Origin: Paraburkholderia tropica
GTDB taxonomy: Bacteria > Pseudomonadota > Gammaproteobacteria > Burkholderiales > Burkholderiaceae
Direction: 5' to 3'
Assembly: GCF_900109265.1 (NCBI RefSeq)
Contig: NZ_FNZM01000013.1
Coordinates: forward strand, 1 to 64,000
Length of the DNA: 64,000 nt
The position numbers and the translations under genes were made by a program. The notes below the pieces were generated by a model. That model ran no database searches and was not told the origin of the DNA. It saw nothing but the letters and a program-made list of their open reading frames with translations. Within the stretch, counting starts at the first letter, position 1. Each line of letters starts with the position of its first letter. Shown here piece by piece: positions 61,854 to 64,000 of this stretch.

Positions 61854-61889
61854 TCGCAAACTCCGTTCTTTGCATCACGTTTGTTTCAA

Positions 61890-61927
61890 TTGTCTCAATT
61901 TATACAAACGACAAAAACACGGGTCAA
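61890..61927 (-). promoter_or_regulatory. Promoter of the permease operon with overlapping palindromic operator
   Basis: On the minus strand TTGACC (61922-61927) and TATAAA (61899-61904) are 17 bp apart. The site at 61890-61907 reads TTGTATAAATTGAGACAA on that strand and covers the -10 box. It shares GTTTGTATAAATT and ACAA with the operator at 50802-50819, and its right half is degenerate. The GntR gene starts 142 bases away on the other strand and may also be controlled here. Confidence 0.78.
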
Positions 61928-62048
61928 GCAATAAAAAAGCCCTCTTGCATGGTTTTTTTTGGCGAGCGAGGATGTTTGCGCCCTCTTTGTGGCACCCAGA
62001 ATTTGTATTTTTTGTTATTCTTCCGCCATCGACTGGAGGAATGCGGAA

Positions 62049-62990
62049 ATGATCAAGCGCCCGGGCAAAGCCGCCCATGTGCTGGCCAAACAGATCATCG
62101 ACTTGATTCAGGAAGCGCACTTCGAGGTCGGGCATCATCTGCGCGAGCAGCAGCTCGCGGATCTGCTCGGCGTCTCGCGTACGCCCGTGCGCGCCGCGAT
62201 GGCGCTGCTCGAATCGTTCGGCGTGATCGAGTCGCGCGAGAATCGCGGTTTTTTCCTCGCGAAGCCCGCCGACGGGCTGCATCGCATCGAACTCGAACTG
62301 CCCACTTCGGGCGACGAAGACCTGTACAACCGTCTCGTCACCGACCGGCTCGCGGGCACGCTGCCCGCCTCGCTCACGCAGACCGACATCTGCCAGCGTT
62401 ACGGCGTCGACCGCATGACGATGACGCGCGCGCTCTCGCGGCTCTCGGAAGACGGGCTCATCGTGCGCAACAAGGGCCATGGCTGGAGCTTCCAGCCGTC
62501 GCTCGATTCGGCGCTCACGCTCAAGAGCAGCTACGACTTCCGTCTCACGATGGAACCGGCGGGCCTGATGCTCGCCACCTTCTCCGCCGACCGCTCGGCG
62601 CTGGAGCGCTGCAAGCGCGAGCATCTGTTTCTGCTTTCGCAACTGGGCGGCGAGAGCGTCACGCCGCGCCAGGTGTTCGACACCGACGCGAACTTTCACG
62701 AACTGCTCGCCGAGTACAGCGGCAACGTGTTCATGCATCAATCGATGCAGCAGCAGAATCGTTTGCGGCGTCTGCTGGAATTTCAGGGCTATGTGAACCG
62801 CAAGCGCATTCGCGAGTGGTGCAACGAGCACATCGAGATCATCGACGCGATTCTTGCGGGTGACATGGAAGTGGCCGCGTCGCGCATGCACGAGCATCTG
62901 CGCCACGCGTATCACACGACCGGCGCCGCCGATGCGAGCGTGAAACCCGCGACCAAAGCCGTGCGCGCGAAGAAGCCGGTGACGGCCTGA
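62049..62990 (+). CDS. GntR-family regulator with two winged-helix domains and an FCD-like C-terminus
   Basis: The 313-residue protein has a first GntR helix-turn-helix at about residues 10-75 (HHLREQQLADLLGVSRTPVRAAMALLESFGV), a second winged-helix-like segment at about 95-155 (LTQTDICQRYGVDRMTMTRALSRLSEDGL), and a helical effector domain (about 165-300). GntR/FCD regulators normally have only one. It is divergent from the permease operon and is the best candidate for binding the TTGTA...TACAA operators there and at 50802. The ATG at 62049 follows GGAGG at nine bases. An out-of-frame ATG at 62041 is ignored. Confidence 0.86.
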   Translation: MIKRPGKAAHVLAKQIIDLIQEAHFEVGHHLREQQLADLLGVSRTPVRAAMALLESFGVIESRENRGFFLAKPADGLHRIELELPTSGDEDLYNRLVTDRLAGTLPASLTQTDICQRYGVDRMTMTRALSRLSEDGLIVRNKGHGWSFQPSLDSALTLKSSYDFRLTMEPAGLMLATFSADRSALERCKREHLFLLSQLGGESVTPRQVFDTDANFHELLAEYSGNVFMHQSMQQQNRLRRLLEFQGYVNRKRIREWCNEHIEIIDAILAGDMEVAASRMHEHLRHAYHTTGAADASVKPATKAVRAKKPVTA

Positions 62991-63005
62991 GCGGCGTCGT
63001 GTGTT

Positions 63006-63053
63006 GCGGATTTCGGGCGTGCCAGGACGTGCATGACGGTGCCTGAAATCCGC
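63006..63053 (+). terminator. Inverted repeat after the GntR gene
   Basis: GCGGATTTCGGGC (63006-63018) and GCCTGAAATCCGC (63041-63053) pair over 13 bases with one mismatch, which would be a G-U pair in RNA, around a 22-base loop. It lies just after the regulator stop and lacks a U-tract, so it may be a terminator or a leader element for the next gene. Confidence 0.45.
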
Positions 63054-63256
63054 CGCTTACATTCCTTAATATTGCTGAAAGCATACGGAAATCTGCATCC
63101 GCGAAATTGGCGCGCGTTTGCCCCTTTGCTCCGCTCCTCATCGCACCTGCGGGCTTGTTAGTCTTGAGCGTCACTGAAACTGGCGTCTGACGCGCGTATT
63201 CGCGACTCCGCGGATCCACGCTTCGGCGCGCCGCCGCACAGACGCTCACACGCCCG

Positions 63257-64000
63257 ATGAAGTCCAACGCTCTCAATTTTTCCGGCGGTCCCGGCGCGTT
63301 GCCGGCCGCCGTACTCGACGCCACGCAAACCGCCATCGCCGCGCTGCCGGAAACGGGGCTGTCCGTGCTCGGCATGAGTCATCGCTCGGACTGGTTCGAG
63401 CAGATCGTCGACGAAGCCGAGCGCAATCTGCGCGCCCTGCTCGGTTTGCCCGAGCGTTTCGCGGTGTCGTTTCTGCAAGGCGGCAGCAGCCTGTTGTTCG
63501 CGACGATTCCGCTGAACTTCGCCACGCGCGCCTTCGCTGCGCCCGATTACGTCAACTCCGGTTACTGGAGCAGCCGCGCGAGCGCCGAAGCCCAACGCGT
63601 GGGCCCGTGCCGCGTAGTGTGGGACGGCGCGCCGTCCGGCTTTCGCGAGTTGCCGTCGCTCGATCGGCTCGCCGTCGCGCCGAGCGCCGCGTATCTGCAT
63701 TACGTGTCGAACGAAACCGTCGAGGGGCTGCAATTCGCCGCGCCCGACACGACGCCGCGTGTGCCGCTGATCGCCGATATGTCGTCGGACTTTCTGTCGC
63801 GTCCGTTCGACACGGGACGCTACGGCATGATCTACGCGCACGCGCAAAAGAATCTCGGCCCGGCGGGCGTAACCGTCGCCATGATCGACCGCGCATTGCT
63901 CGAGCGCATTCCCGAGGGCCTGCCGCAGATTCTCGACCTGCGCACGCAGATCGCGCATCGCTCGAACTACAACACGCCGCCCGTCTTCGCGATCTACGTG
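63257..64000 (+). CDS. serC: Phosphoserine aminotransferase-like protein (3' end outside window)
   Basis: The 248 visible residues have the SerC fold: LNFSGGPGALPAAVL at the start, GMSHRSDWF, QGGSSLLFATIPLNF, the PLP segment VNSGYWSSRASAEA, the Asp in IADMSSDFLSRPFD and the Schiff-base Lys in IYAHAQKNLGPAGVTV. It makes phosphoserine from 3-phosphohydroxypyruvate and glutamate, or acts on a related oxo acid. The NFSGGPG start differs from the usual NFSSGP or NFNAGP. It is not beside gyrA or pheA, where serC lies in many Burkholderiales, so this may be a paralogue recruited to the catabolic region (inference). The start (ATG 63257) lacks a strong ribosome-binding site. Confidence 0.87.
   Translation, partial: MKSNALNFSGGPGALPAAVLDATQTAIAALPETGLSVLGMSHRSDWFEQIVDEAERNLRALLGLPERFAVSFLQGGSSLLFATIPLNFATRAFAAPDYVNSGYWSSRASAEAQRVGPCRVVWDGAPSGFRELPSLDRLAVAPSAAYLHYVSNETVEGLQFAAPDTTPRVPLIADMSSDFLSRPFDTGRYGMIYAHAQKNLGPAGVTVAMIDRALLERIPEGLPQILDLRTQIAHRSNYNTPPVFAIYV

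Overview
This window is a stretch of high-GC, densely coded chromosome. Gene content suggests a betaproteobacterium of the family Burkholderiaceae (Paraburkholderia, Caballeronia or Burkholderia type): Burkholderia-style sdhAB, lutABC, FUSC protein, trimeric porin, and many short-overlap operons built on ATGA or GTGA stop/start junctions. The genus is an inference; no rRNA or other marker is present. I see no tRNA, rRNA, IS element, phage gene or CRISPR array.

Layout. 1-2.3 kb: end of sdhA, then sdhB, a strong terminator and a small hypothetical gene. 2.5-7.5 kb: lutABC (lactate oxidation) and a FUSC membrane protein. 7.5-10.8 kb, minus strand: a two-component locus with a stand-alone receiver, a hybrid PAS histidine kinase and an OmpR-type regulator. 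11.1-15.9 kb: a ribose/autoinducer-type ABC importer (binding protein, double ATPase, two permeases) of unknown substrate. 15.9-19.3 kb: an isochorismatase-like protein without the usual catalytic residues, a tartrate/D-malate dehydrogenase and a class III aminotransferase.

19.5-32.7 kb is an amine/amino-acid catabolic region. It holds an AraC-type regulator, a three-subunit opine/D-amino-acid oxidase-like flavoenzyme, a polar amino-acid ABC importer, a gamma-glutamylputrescine-oxidase-like enzyme, a haloacid-dehalogenase protein, an aldehyde dehydrogenase, a PuuR-like HTH-cupin regulator, and a divergent acetyltransferase/deacylase/cupin operon. Two 14-base sites that resemble a PuuR operator and cover perfect TATAAT boxes tie parts of this region together.

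32.8-49.7 kb: a catalase-like peroxidase with cytochrome b561; the conserved DNA-repair operon of exonuclease, ATP-dependent ligase, Lhr-type helicase and PdeM phosphoesterase; a lipocalin; a DUF2798 protein and LysR regulator; katG; a 3-hydroxyacyl-CoA dehydrogenase; an orphan histidine-kinase-like protein; and a ghrA/VOC pair with a LysR regulator.

49.8-64 kb is the most interesting part: a catabolic locus whose substrate I cannot name. A periplasmic binding protein, porin and threonine-dehydratase-like enzyme lie on the plus strand. Facing them is a minus-strand operon of permease, ATPase, M20 deacylase, enolase-superfamily enzyme, metal-ligand-poor creatinase-like M24 hydrolase, aminotransferase, and a CTP-synthase-type glutaminase domain fused to an unknown N-terminal half. 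The binding-protein gene lies about 9.5 kb from its likely permease and ATPase, yet both transcription units have near-identical promoters (TTGACG or TTGACC, 17 bp, TATAAA) with a TTGTA...ACAA operator over the -10 box. A divergent GntR-family regulator with two winged-helix domains is the likely controller. A serC-like gene runs off the window end.
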